The position numbers and the translations under genes are program-made. Of a stretch of DNA of 46,488 nt, positions 26,049 through 35,700 are shown piece after piece (position 1 is the first letter of the stretch; every line of letters starts with the position of its first letter). The notes beneath the pieces are model-generated. The model saw nothing but the letters and a program-made list of their open reading frames with translations. It was not told where the DNA came from and searched no databases. This DNA is from a virus: positions 1 to 46,488 of the IMG/VR virus record IMGVR_UViG_3300031651_000003; one strand, 5' to 3'.

Positions 26049-27865
26049 TGGAGCCGCTAGAACACAGCCCCGCTTTCAAGACGAACATGGACAAGCTGAT
26101 ACGTCAGCGGAAGACGTACTGGCGAGAGTGGCACGACCTCATTCACGGCCTACGACGGCTGACGTATATGCGGGAGGACATCAGCCTTCCCAGCGACATT
26201 GAGGAGTACGTGAAGCAGCCGCCGCGCGTGCCGATCATTCTACGACTGAACCAGACTGTTGCCGGTGCCATCGCTAAGGGTTGGCCGATCTTCGAGATGG
26301 ACATTCGGGACGGCGACGAGGAACTGGCAGCGAAGGGCGCAAAGTGGGCAACGATGACGCTGCAAGACGCTTGTCGCAAGGCTGGACAGCCGTTGTTCTG
26401 GAAGTACATCGCGGCGCTGGTGGGTGACGGCGGTGCGGTATGGAAGGTAATGCGCCACAAGTGGCAGGACATGCCGCAGCGGAAAGACGGTGAGGAGGAC
26501 GATGCATATCGAGATAGAATGCAGGAATTCCTCGACAGGGGCCCGGGCTCGCCGTTGCACACGAGCCTGATCGACGTTCTCACCTTCCTGCCATCAACGG
26601 CGCAGTACGCCGAAGAGGACGTGGTGGTGGAGCACTCCAAACGGGGCACGTTCGACACGATGCGAACGCTGCGGTTGATGCCGTCGGACTCACGGCTGAC
26701 GCACCTAACATTCATACCAGAGGGCCAGCCGTTTCCAATTCAGGAGCTCCCATCGTTGCCGTCCGTTGTGGCCGTTTCGGAGATATGGGCGAACGATTAC
26801 ATTGACATTATCGTGGCGGGAAAGCACTTCGTATTCAAGAACCCGTACGGTTTCAAGCCCTACGTCCACGTTAAGGGAATGCCGAGCGGGCTAAACGACC
26901 CGGCGCTGGAATCGCTGCCGCTAGGCTTTAGCCTACAAACAATCCAGCCCTGGCTTAACCTCGTGCTGGCCAAGAAGATGGCGTGGGCTATGAAAGCGGG
27001 GGTGGCGTATGGGATAAGCCCAGCAATCGACCCGCAGGCGTCGCCGAGCGCTGGTAGCCAGCAAGGGCCGGAGCGAATCGAGGGAGATCGCCTTTACAAG
27101 CTGGCACCCGGATCGTCGGTAGCTCGTATGGAGACGGTGTTTGGGGGCGACGAACTACGGGAGGCGATCCGTCTATTCATGGACTTGCGACAAGAGTTGA
27201 CTCTGCCACCGGTTGTGTCGGGCTTCATCGGTACGAGAACGCCTGGGCTGACGCAAACGGCTGCCGTGCAACAGGCCGTGGCGATGTTGCAGCCCTTGGT
27301 CGATAACGGCCAATTCGGGCTTGCTGACCTTCTCAAACTGCACTGCCAGTTCATTCGTGACAACATCAAGGCTAGCGTTACCGTATCGGGCTTTGACACG
27401 ACGATAGACGAGGGTGGACGGCCAAAGAAGGGCGCGGTTTCCTGGGGCCCGAGCGACGTAGAGCGGCTGAACGATATTCTGGTCACCTTCTCGATGGAGA
27501 GCCTACAGGACGTGGTTTCTAAGGGCACGCACGCCGTCTTTATGAGGAACAACGAACTCTGGTCAGAGGAGCGGTCGATGCGCTTTTCGGGCGTGACGGA
27601 CGTGAAAGGCGAGCGGCGTAAGCAGGAGAAGGAACGGCTGCGGAAGCACCCCATTGTTCGTGCCTACATAGACCAACAGCTTCTATCTGAGGAGCCGGGC
27701 CTGGCACCGATTGTTGAGCAACTCGTCGCTGCCGAGGAAGAAGAGGCGGCAGGTGTGCGGAACATCGGTGGCCCTGCGCCCCGTGGGGGCGGCAGGAGCG
27801 CCGGTACACCGAAGCAGCCTGGCGGTACGCGACAAGTGAGACAGCCACGAGGTCGTATGGTGTAA
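26048..27865 (+). CDS. Portal protein
   Basis: The product has 605 residues from ATG 26048. An N-terminal helical segment (KLIRQRKTYWREWHDLIHGL) is followed by a mixed domain with a GDGGAVWKV turn and a long C-terminal helix (ERRKQEKERLRKHPIVRAYI) of the sort that forms the portal barrel. The C-terminus is Gly/Arg-rich. Assignment rests on length, the Gln/Arg-rich helical plan and position right after terminase. It would be the DNA entry ring at the capsid vertex. Confidence 0.7.
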   Translation: MEPLEHSPAFKTNMDKLIRQRKTYWREWHDLIHGLRRLTYMREDISLPSDIEEYVKQPPRVPIILRLNQTVAGAIAKGWPIFEMDIRDGDEELAAKGAKWATMTLQDACRKAGQPLFWKYIAALVGDGGAVWKVMRHKWQDMPQRKDGEEDDAYRDRMQEFLDRGPGSPLHTSLIDVLTFLPSTAQYAEEDVVVEHSKRGTFDTMRTLRLMPSDSRLTHLTFIPEGQPFPIQELPSLPSVVAVSEIWANDYIDIIVAGKHFVFKNPYGFKPYVHVKGMPSGLNDPALESLPLGFSLQTIQPWLNLVLAKKMAWAMKAGVAYGISPAIDPQASPSAGSQQGPERIEGDRLYKLAPGSSVARMETVFGGDELREAIRLFMDLRQELTLPPVVSGFIGTRTPGLTQTAAVQQAVAMLQPLVDNGQFGLADLLKLHCQFIRDNIKASVTVSGFDTTIDEGGRPKKGAVSWGPSDVERLNDILVTFSMESLQDVVSKGTHAVFMRNNELWSEERSMRFSGVTDVKGERRKQEKERLRKHPIVRAYIDQQLLSEEPGLAPIVEQLVAAEEEEAAGVRNIGGPAPRGGGRSAGTPKQPGGTRQVRQPRGRMV

Positions 27866-29166
27866 TGCCAGAAACGAGACAGTTAGAGCAATATATGGGC
27901 GGCAGGCTCATTGGCACCGTTGTTAGAACGGCCACGGTTGTTGTCGCCGCCAGCAATGCCCTCTCCGAGTCCAGGCGCCAAGCAGACTTCGCCTGCGATG
28001 GCGTGGCCGATGAGGCAGAGATAAACGCGGCGATAGCGGCGCTGCCTGCAAGCGGCGGCAGGGTTGTGCTGAGCGAGGGAACGTTCAACATCGCTGAAGC
28101 GGTCTCGCTGAATGGTGATTACATCAGTCTTGTTGGGCAGGGGCCATACAGCACCGTCCTGAACGCCGTTGCCAGTGGAACGATTATCGACATTCCCTCC
28201 AAAGGCGTAGGTAGTTGCTACAGGGAAGGCTACATCGGGCACCTTGGCATCAAGGGCAACAAAGGCTCTTACACTACCATTGGCATCGACCTGACGGAGG
28301 TCTGGAATTTCCGCCTAGAATACCTCTATGTTTATGACTGCACTAAGGGCATCTATTCGGCTGCCTCCTACGTCACGGGGATGGATGGTCTGACAGTTCA
28401 GGAAAGCTACGTCAGGGATTGCGTCGAGCAATTCTCGTTCAACAGTGGCGGTCAAATCCACCTTGTCGACTGCTACGCCATCATCGAACTCGGTGCCGCC
28501 CACAACTATCAACTGGTGAATGTGGCGGGGGCAAGGCTTCTCGGCTGCATTTCGGATACTGGCGACTACGGCTTTCATATAGCCGATTCTGACGACGTTG
28601 CCTTAGGCTTCTGCCGCGCCTATTCAGGCAACCGAGGCTTTAACTTTGAGGGCGGCGATGACATGGGCATCCTTCGTCTATGGGGGTGTTCTGCCAGGGA
28701 CATAGTGAATCAAGGGTTTCTCTACGTTCCAGGCGCTGGCAAGAGCATTGAAGGGGTCGTGCAACAGGGTTGTGACGCCAAGGGCTGTGGTACTGGGCTT
28801 TACCTTGGCGGAACTGGCACACTCCAGGACGTGGACGTCAGCCATAACGATTTCAGTGGGGCTACAACCCCAGTTGATGACTCACACGGAGGCACCAAGA
28901 CTAACGTCAGGATAGAACACAACCACGGCCATGCCACCGAGAACAGCGGCACAGCCACTCTAGTTAACGGTCAGACGAGCATCGTTGTTAACCACGGCCT
29001 CGCTGTCACCCCTGCCGCTGGCGACATCATGGTGACTCCCATCGAGGCGTGGGGTGCCATGACGGAGTTCTACATTGATACCTACACTAGCACGCAGTTC
29101 ACCATCCATGCTGATCAAGACCCAGGCCAGGATGTGGACTTCGCGTGGAAGGCTGTGGTGCTGTAA
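27865..29166 (+). CDS. Beta-helix tailspike-like protein (pectate-lyase-3 fold)
   Basis: The product has 433 residues. FACDGVADEAEINAAIAALP, ASGGRVVLSEGTFNI is the entry to the right-handed beta-helix of pectate lyase superfamily tailspikes. Repeated short strands and turns (GIYSAASYVTGMDGL, GCISDTGDYGFHIADSDD) follow to about residue 330. A C-terminal domain may trimerise. Such spikes bind or cleave surface polysaccharide. It is unusual that it lies between portal and scaffold, far from the fibre genes at the end of the operon. Confidence 0.75.
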   Translation: MPETRQLEQYMGGRLIGTVVRTATVVVAASNALSESRRQADFACDGVADEAEINAAIAALPASGGRVVLSEGTFNIAEAVSLNGDYISLVGQGPYSTVLNAVASGTIIDIPSKGVGSCYREGYIGHLGIKGNKGSYTTIGIDLTEVWNFRLEYLYVYDCTKGIYSAASYVTGMDGLTVQESYVRDCVEQFSFNSGGQIHLVDCYAIIELGAAHNYQLVNVAGARLLGCISDTGDYGFHIADSDDVALGFCRAYSGNRGFNFEGGDDMGILRLWGCSARDIVNQGFLYVPGAGKSIEGVVQQGCDAKGCGTGLYLGGTGTLQDVDVSHNDFSGATTPVDDSHGGTKTNVRIEHNHGHATENSGTATLVNGQTSIVVNHGLAVTPAAGDIMVTPIEAWGAMTEFYIDTYTSTQFTIHADQDPGQDVDFAWKAVVL

Positions 29167-29513
29167 TGCACGACAAGAAGCACTGGGTTGATGAAATCCT
29201 GGCGGGGGCGCGTGAGGACTTGCAGGACATGGTCGCGGAGACACGCGAGGCGTTGCATGATGTGGTGCCTATCGGGATGCGACTTCTCAGCAAGAAGGAA
29301 CAACTCACACAGTTCGAGAGCATGACGCCCGAGGACCACCAACGGCTCAGTGAAGAGCAAGGGCCGGAGGAATACGCTCGCTATGCACAGGCCCAGGTGG
29401 AGAACGCTCGCCAGACGTACGGAGACGAATACGCGGCGGAGCTGCTGAACGCGTTGACGCTCATGCAGGCGGGGTACATGAACTCGCAGGCACCGCAACC
29501 GGAGATGATGTAA
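29166..29513 (+). CDS. Hypothetical helical protein
   Basis: The product has 115 residues from ATG 29166, coupled by TAATG to the spike gene. It is strongly helical and acidic with heptads (KHWVDEILAGAREDLQDMVA, EEYARYAQAQVENARQ). It could be a head-assembly or internal virion factor. No family recognised. Confidence 0.6.
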   Translation: MHDKKHWVDEILAGAREDLQDMVAETREALHDVVPIGMRLLSKKEQLTQFESMTPEDHQRLSEEQGPEEYARYAQAQVENARQTYGDEYAAELLNALTLMQAGYMNSQAPQPEMM

Positions 29514-31150
29514 TGGCAGACTACGGAGTAAGAGATACACAACCAGAGAATCCCCAGGAGGGCGATACCTTCACCCAACGCGGGCTTGGCGGCGAGCTGC
29601 ATCCCTGGGTCTGGACTGGCGGACGGTGGGTGCCGCAGTCAGGCCAGGCTCCCCAGATTTATGCGCCCGGCGGGGAGCCGTCGCCGTGGGCTAAAAAGCA
29701 GGCGGCGGCGAAAGCAGAGACAGAGGTAGAGTCTGCCCATGACAAAGCGGTAGCGGCTTTGGTCAAAAAGCTGGGGGAGGACCCCGATACCCACCTGCCA
29801 CCCGAGGTCGCCTTGCTGATAGCAGAAGAAGCGGTCGGGAGGCAGGAACAAGGCGCTGGTAGCACGGCCCTTGCCAAGATTCTGGGAGTAACCCCAGAAG
29901 AAGCCGACGATATACTAAACAAGGCACTCGCTACCGAGGCCCCCGTCGAAGAGACCCCAACGGAGGAGGACACACTGGCCGCTCTAGCAGGCGAGGGCAA
30001 CGGCGGCGGCGGTGCCGCTGGTGCCGCCGGCATGACGGGCGAAGAGAAGCAATTATCACTTATGACCCTGGCCTTAGAAGCGTTAGCCGAAAAGGGCTCA
30101 CGTGAGCGGGCATCGATTCAGGAACTGGGGGACATTGCAGATCAATGGATTGAGATGCTAGGGCGCGCGGTCACGCCCGAACTCAAGGAGATGATCGCCA
30201 GCCGGACATTCACTAAGCCGGAGGAGATGAGAACGCAGCGGGTGTCGTTGGCGGACATCAAGCAACGGGCGGAGGAATTGCCCAATATCGAGGGCGAGCT
30301 TCCGCAACTCCAGTCGGTGCTGAGACAGTTGCTGCCTGGGTTCCAGTGGGGTGGCATTACTCTGAACGAGGCGCAGGCGCGTCAATTACTGGCGGGAGGC
30401 GCCCAGGGCACCTACGGTTCGCCAGCGGCGACAGACCCCTACGGGCTAGGCCCGTACGAGGTCGACGTGCCAGTTGGCGGGCAGTGGTACGTCGACGAGC
30501 TGGGCAATGCTCAAATATATAGGCCGCAATGGCAACGTAGCACCGAGGAGATGTATGGATGGGGCATCCCTGGCCAAGTAGGGCGGCCTTCTGAGGAGTG
30601 GGGGCCTGCTTTCCAAAAGGCTATCGCAGAGGGAACGGCTGTCCCGACTATGGAAAGGGAGCAGCAAGAGTTCGATCAGGAAATGGCCCGAATTAAGCAG
30701 GCTGCGGATCAGGACATCGCCGAGATGGAGGCCGCCAGCCGCGAGGAAGTGGCACGCATCTACGCTGCCGCGGAAGCGGAGGCCGCGGCGCTTCACGCGG
30801 CGGGCATGGAGGCGCAGGCGGAGGCGACGATTGCGGCGGCTGAAGCTAGCGCACAAGCAACCATCGAGGCTGCCCAGATTGCGGCCCAGAACCGGCTACA
30901 GGTAGCCGCGATGCAGGAGCAGGGCGCGAAGGAGCGCCTGGGAGCGCAACTGGGAATGCAGTGGGCAGAGACGAGTCAGGAAATGGCGGCTAACCCGCGC
31001 GATTTCCTACAACTAGCCTTCCGGCAGGCAGGATACGGTGTGCCCGAGGCCTTACAGAGTTTCTTGCAGCCTGGCGGCGGTACGCAGCCAACCACAGCGG
31101 GCGCGCCGCCGAGCATCCAGGATATTCTCGCTGAGTACTTGGGGCAATAG
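29513..31150 (+). CDS. Large Ala/Glu-rich virion-associated protein
   Basis: The product has 545 residues. The N-terminus DYGVRDTQPENPQEGDTF looks like a short structured tag, followed by helical linker regions and a very Ala/Glu-rich coiled-coil at about 380-470 (AEAEAAALHAAGMEAQAEAT). No enzyme motif. In short-tailed phages, proteins of this kind between portal and scaffold are often internal virion or ejection proteins; that is the best guess. Confidence 0.6.
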   Translation: MADYGVRDTQPENPQEGDTFTQRGLGGELHPWVWTGGRWVPQSGQAPQIYAPGGEPSPWAKKQAAAKAETEVESAHDKAVAALVKKLGEDPDTHLPPEVALLIAEEAVGRQEQGAGSTALAKILGVTPEEADDILNKALATEAPVEETPTEEDTLAALAGEGNGGGGAAGAAGMTGEEKQLSLMTLALEALAEKGSRERASIQELGDIADQWIEMLGRAVTPELKEMIASRTFTKPEEMRTQRVSLADIKQRAEELPNIEGELPQLQSVLRQLLPGFQWGGITLNEAQARQLLAGGAQGTYGSPAATDPYGLGPYEVDVPVGGQWYVDELGNAQIYRPQWQRSTEEMYGWGIPGQVGRPSEEWGPAFQKAIAEGTAVPTMEREQQEFDQEMARIKQAADQDIAEMEAASREEVARIYAAAEAEAAALHAAGMEAQAEATIAAAEASAQATIEAAQIAAQNRLQVAAMQEQGAKERLGAQLGMQWAETSQEMAANPRDFLQLAFRQAGYGVPEALQSFLQPGGGTQPTTAGAPPSIQDILAEYLGQ

Positions 31151-31152
31151 CG

Positions 31153-32751
31153 GTGCCTGCTGTAAGTAATGCACAATTCAGGCTTTTCAAGGGAATCTGT
31201 GAGGGAACGATTCCGAAAGAGCGCTGGCCGGAGGGCATGACACGAGAGAAAGCGTGCGAGTTTGTTGAGGGACAGTCGCCCAAAGGCTTGCCCGAGAAGG
31301 TGGAAGGGGCTGCGAGAGGAGCGGTTGTTTCCCCTGGAGAAAAGACAATGGGTGAATTGACTTATAAGAGAAGGGAGGCGCTTCCCGGTGGCGCGTTTGT
31401 TTTCCCTGGGGAACGCAGATACCCCATCCACGATGTAGCGCACGCTCGTAATGCCTTGGCTCGGGTTTCACAGCACGGAACCGCTGACGAAAAGGCGAAG
31501 GTGCGAGCCGCTGTGAGGCGTAAGTTCCCTAGTATTGACGTTTCGCCAAGTAAGGCAGCGCAGGGCAAGGTTCTATCTGGGCCATCGCTTGTCCGAGTGG
31601 GCAAACACGACGACGAGTATGGCTTTCTGATGCCTGGCTCCGTCATCGCGCCGATGCGTAAGGGGGAGAAACCGACTATGGCTGGTGGATTGAGAGCGGT
31701 ACTAGAGCAATTATTCGAGAGCCTTCCTGAGGGCCAAACTCAGGGGATGCAGCGTGGCGGGGTGGTCAATAGATACGCTCGTTCCACAGGGAGGGTGCCA
31801 CAAAACCGCACGGCTGTAGGCCCGATATGGCAACTGAGACGGGCCGCAAGTCAGACGCCGTTTGCAAGGCACCTCGCCCGGTCCCCTTCGCACAAGCAAG
31901 CACCCTATCACTACCCAGGTCGGAACCCTAGCGCCGTATTGGATTGGTGGAATCCCAGGCAAGTACAAAAGAATCCTGGCGCTCCTACTGGGGCGCAGGC
32001 TGGGGCCGTGGCCTGGCCTGAAGGCCCCTTGGCCAGTGAACTCTCGTCCTATATGCGAGGCTTTGAGGCCGAACATGGCCGTCGCCCCTTGGTGGGATCC
32101 GAGGTACTACCTTGGTGGCGCGAGTTGCAGGCCGGACGAGCAGCGGGCAGCACCGAACCCTACGTTTACCCAACTCCCACGCCGAGGCCCATGCCCACGC
32201 CCGAGCCCGGCCCTGCCTTCACCCCTAGACCTAGCGGATGGGGGGGAGGCAGACCAGGGGTTGAGCGCTTGAGAAGGCAGTATCCTCGGGCGAACGTTCA
32301 GCCCTCCACGGCCCCAACACGGCAGTTGAGACAGCAGCCAGGAACGAACCTATCCCAGAGTCGGTGGAGTGCTGGGCAAAGACGATGGATCCCCAAACAA
32401 GGGTCTCCCGTTTTTGCTGCCCAGGAAGGGGCTACAGTAGAACCCACGCTACCCGCCGAGTTCTTGGACATTCCCTTTATCCGTGACCTCATGCGAGGCC
32501 AGGGCACCAGCATCCTCCAAAGGATGGTCGGCACAGCAGAGCCATTCGGCCCTGGCGTGGGGATGCCCAACTGGCAGGCGATGAACTACTACGATTACCT
32601 AAAGCGACCCGAGTGGCAGCAAGGAATGACGCAGGGTATTGCCTCGGCGTTTGGGATGCCGCCCGAGCAGGCGATTGAGCAATCGCGACGGGCGACGGGC
32701 AAGACCCTTGGGGCGCCGATGCAGCGCGGCTTCGTGCCAACGATGAGGTAG
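31153..32751 (+). CDS. Virion-associated protein with DUF3008- and DUF6582-like segments
   Basis: The product has 532 residues from GTG 31153. Two short known-looking modules are near the N-terminus. FRLFKGICEGTIPKER to KGLPEK resembles DUF3008, and ALPGGAFVFPGERRYPIHDV, AHARNALARVSQHGT, ADEKAKVRAAVRRKFPSID resembles DUF6582. Both occur in phages as separate small proteins, so this is a fusion. The remaining 400 residues are Pro/Arg/Gly-rich and low-complexity (PTPTPRPMPTPEPGP). The last part is ordered again. Confidence 0.65.
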   Translation: MPAVSNAQFRLFKGICEGTIPKERWPEGMTREKACEFVEGQSPKGLPEKVEGAARGAVVSPGEKTMGELTYKRREALPGGAFVFPGERRYPIHDVAHARNALARVSQHGTADEKAKVRAAVRRKFPSIDVSPSKAAQGKVLSGPSLVRVGKHDDEYGFLMPGSVIAPMRKGEKPTMAGGLRAVLEQLFESLPEGQTQGMQRGGVVNRYARSTGRVPQNRTAVGPIWQLRRAASQTPFARHLARSPSHKQAPYHYPGRNPSAVLDWWNPRQVQKNPGAPTGAQAGAVAWPEGPLASELSSYMRGFEAEHGRRPLVGSEVLPWWRELQAGRAAGSTEPYVYPTPTPRPMPTPEPGPAFTPRPSGWGGGRPGVERLRRQYPRANVQPSTAPTRQLRQQPGTNLSQSRWSAGQRRWIPKQGSPVFAAQEGATVEPTLPAEFLDIPFIRDLMRGQGTSILQRMVGTAEPFGPGVGMPNWQAMNYYDYLKRPEWQQGMTQGIASAFGMPPEQAIEQSRRATGKTLGAPMQRGFVPTMR

Positions 32752-32753
32752 AC

Positions 32754-35700
32754 ATGGCCTATGAATGGTGGGAAGTCGGCTCGGCGAGTGCGCCGGCGCC
32801 TTCCGCCGAACCCGATCTTGACTGGAGCGAAGTCGACAACCTAGCGCAGATACAGGCGCTTGAGCCGCGCTTTGTTCCCTACGCGGAGCGATTGTATGCA
32901 GCTACCCGGCAGGCCTTCGAGGAAGAAGAGAAGGGCAACGGAGACGGTTGGGGTTTCGTCAAGGACGTCGGCGCCGGGCTGAAGAAAGGCCTGGGCTGGA
33001 CAGCCGATAAACTCGCGGACTACAATGAGCGGTTCGTAGCGCCAACGGCGGCCTGGATGTACGGGGGTGTCAAGGGCGGCGTCGAGGCACCGAACCCACT
33101 AAAGGCGTTCGCTGGCAACCGCGAGGAGATGGAGAAAGCCGAACAGACACTGGGTAATCTCCACTGGACGGCTCGTCTAGCCTTGGAGTTCGCAGCCGAC
33201 CCGTTAGTGTGGGGGACGCTGCCCCTGACGATGGGCGGCGGTACGTTGGCGAAGGTCGCAGGGAAATCGGCCCAGCTAGCGGCAAATGCCCACAGGGCGG
33301 GCAAGGTCGCCACAGCCGGACAAGAGGCGGCACTGCTTCTCTACAACGTGGGAAAGACTGCCGACATGGTTGGACACATCCCCGACCGCTTGATGATGGC
33401 GGCACTCAAACCAGTTGGGGCAGCGGTTGGCAAGGTGCCATTGTTGCCAGTGTCCACCGCCGAGGGCGGGGTGATGGGTATGAAGCTGGCACCACTGGGC
33501 AAGATGGCGAAGACGACCCAGTTGCGCCGCACCTATGACGACACGATTACTGGTCTTCGAGCGCTCAGCTACCACTTTATGGGCGAGGCTGATGAGACCG
33601 TACGCTTCCAGCGTGCCCTGGGCGAGATCGCTGAAGGGCGGTTAACAGAAGATGCCAGGAAACTGCTCACGGCGGCGGAACGAGACATGGCCGACGACCT
33701 TGTGCGGTTTAAGAAGGACATAAACCTGGGCGACTACATCGAGAAGCTGGGACGGCCCGACGAAGACATTATCGGCGTCACGCAGGAACTAGCGCGCAAC
33801 CTACGAGACGTACGATCTGTGGCATGGAAAGTGCCAAAGGCGGCGACTGAGAAAGAACTAGACAGCGTGATGGCGAATGCCAATCGCCTCTATCGCGGCA
33901 GCATGATGACATGGGTATGGGGCGTGTTGTGGTCGACGAACTATATGTTCCAGAACATGATCACCGACCTGATGGTGGCGGGGCCGTCCGCTCTATATTA
34001 CGGCGTGAAAGCGCGGATCGGCAAGACGATCATGCCTAATATCCCGTATGCACGGCTCCAGGCAGACCTCGCCAAGCGCAACGCTACGGTGCTTCAGAGT
34101 ACGGCGCTTCGGAGGATGAGGTCGCCCGAGGAAATGCTTGCCTTCGTGCGTGAGATCGCGGTCGACCAGGGTTTGAACCCAGACGAGCTTTTGCTTCGGA
34201 TCGGAGACCAGATTGGCACAACATCCTTCATGGCACCAGCGGGGATGAGGACAGACTCGGGCTTTGTGGTCAATCAGTTGGCAAAGATGGTGAACGCCAA
34301 CGCGCCAGAGATGGGCAGCTACGAGAGCCTTGTGAAAGCGATAATGCACAAGTTGGCTACGGGAGGCGAGGTTGCGGCGCTAGCACCGTTGCGTTGGGCG
34401 CAGTGGTGGGACTCGACGATGTGGATTGGCTGCATGGAGCGCCACATGGCTAAGAACATGCGCCAGGCCGCGATAGACAGCCCCGAAATGGGGGGAATCG
34501 CGGCGACCCTCGCCAACATCGGGAAGACAGAGGAGTTTAAGGCACTGCCCGGCGACGTGCAGCAGGCATTGATGATGACCTGGGAACGCTCGGTAACGCC
34601 AGACGACATCATACGACGTACGTTCGACCTGGCGAAGGCGACAGGTGAGTTTACGCAGGTATCCTCGCTTTCTTCGGCAGTTCCCTTGACGGAAGCGACA
34701 ACGGAAAGCCTCGACAAGGCGATCATGCGAGTCTTGCGAGCCACGGGTAAACAGAGGCACTACGAGGGCTTTGACCGCTTTTGGAGCAACGACCTCCTGG
34801 CCGACGTTTACATCCCGGCAAGCCGTCAACAGATAGACATGCGCCAAGAGTACGCCGTTGGGCTAGCGCGAGAACGCAATTTCACCACAGACCAGATCAA
34901 GGAAGTCAGCGATCACATGATGGCGGCCTCTAGTTCCTTCCAAGATGAGATGGGAGCCGTGGAGAAACTGCTGGCCAAGAAGGGCGGACTGACCGGCGAC
35001 CAGGCCGAGGCCCGGCTGGTGGCACATGTACGACGGGCCAACAGTTATTCCGTCAGGGCCAACTACATCCAGGAGACGGTCGCTAACACGGACCTTGGTG
35101 CCGCTGAGGTAATCGAGAGGCTGAACAAGCTGCGAGGCGGCATCGGCGAAACGGGCAAGGAAACCCGCTTCGCTGTCGCCGAGATGCACAACGAAGTTGA
35201 CACTGTTGCCAACAAGATTAGACGTGGCGCCGCAGATGCGGAAGAGGCGTGGACGGCTCTAGCAGAGAACCCTAGATATGGCATCGGAGCCGACATGGGC
35301 GTGTTTGCTACGCGAGAGGATGACCCAGGCGTCATCAGACGACTTTGGAGTGCTGACAAACTCGGGACAGACCGAATGTGGGGGCAGATGGAGCGAAACC
35401 GCTGGGCGGGAATCAGCCCTGAACATGCCAAGTTGGTCGCTGCTGAGGGTGAATTGCCAAGGTGGGTTAGCTACATCCGGCAAACGCTCAAGGGCGAGTG
35501 GAAGAAACAGATGAACACCCTGACCCAATTCGAGTCGGGCCAGGTAGTCGATACGGCAATGCGATACGCACGAGAGGTCGCCGAGCAGGTAAGGGCCATG
35601 CCAGCGGAGGCAAGCAGCAAACGAGCGGGTCTTCTGCTGAAAGCGCAGAACGACTCTGTAGAAGCGGCTAACGCCATCTTGGGCAACTTCTATGAGGGCG

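Noticed and set aside
34165-34185. tRNA T-arm-like GGGTTTGAACCC in the 1595-residue gene
   Set aside because: It is a simple palindrome in a coding region, with no other tRNA parts around it.
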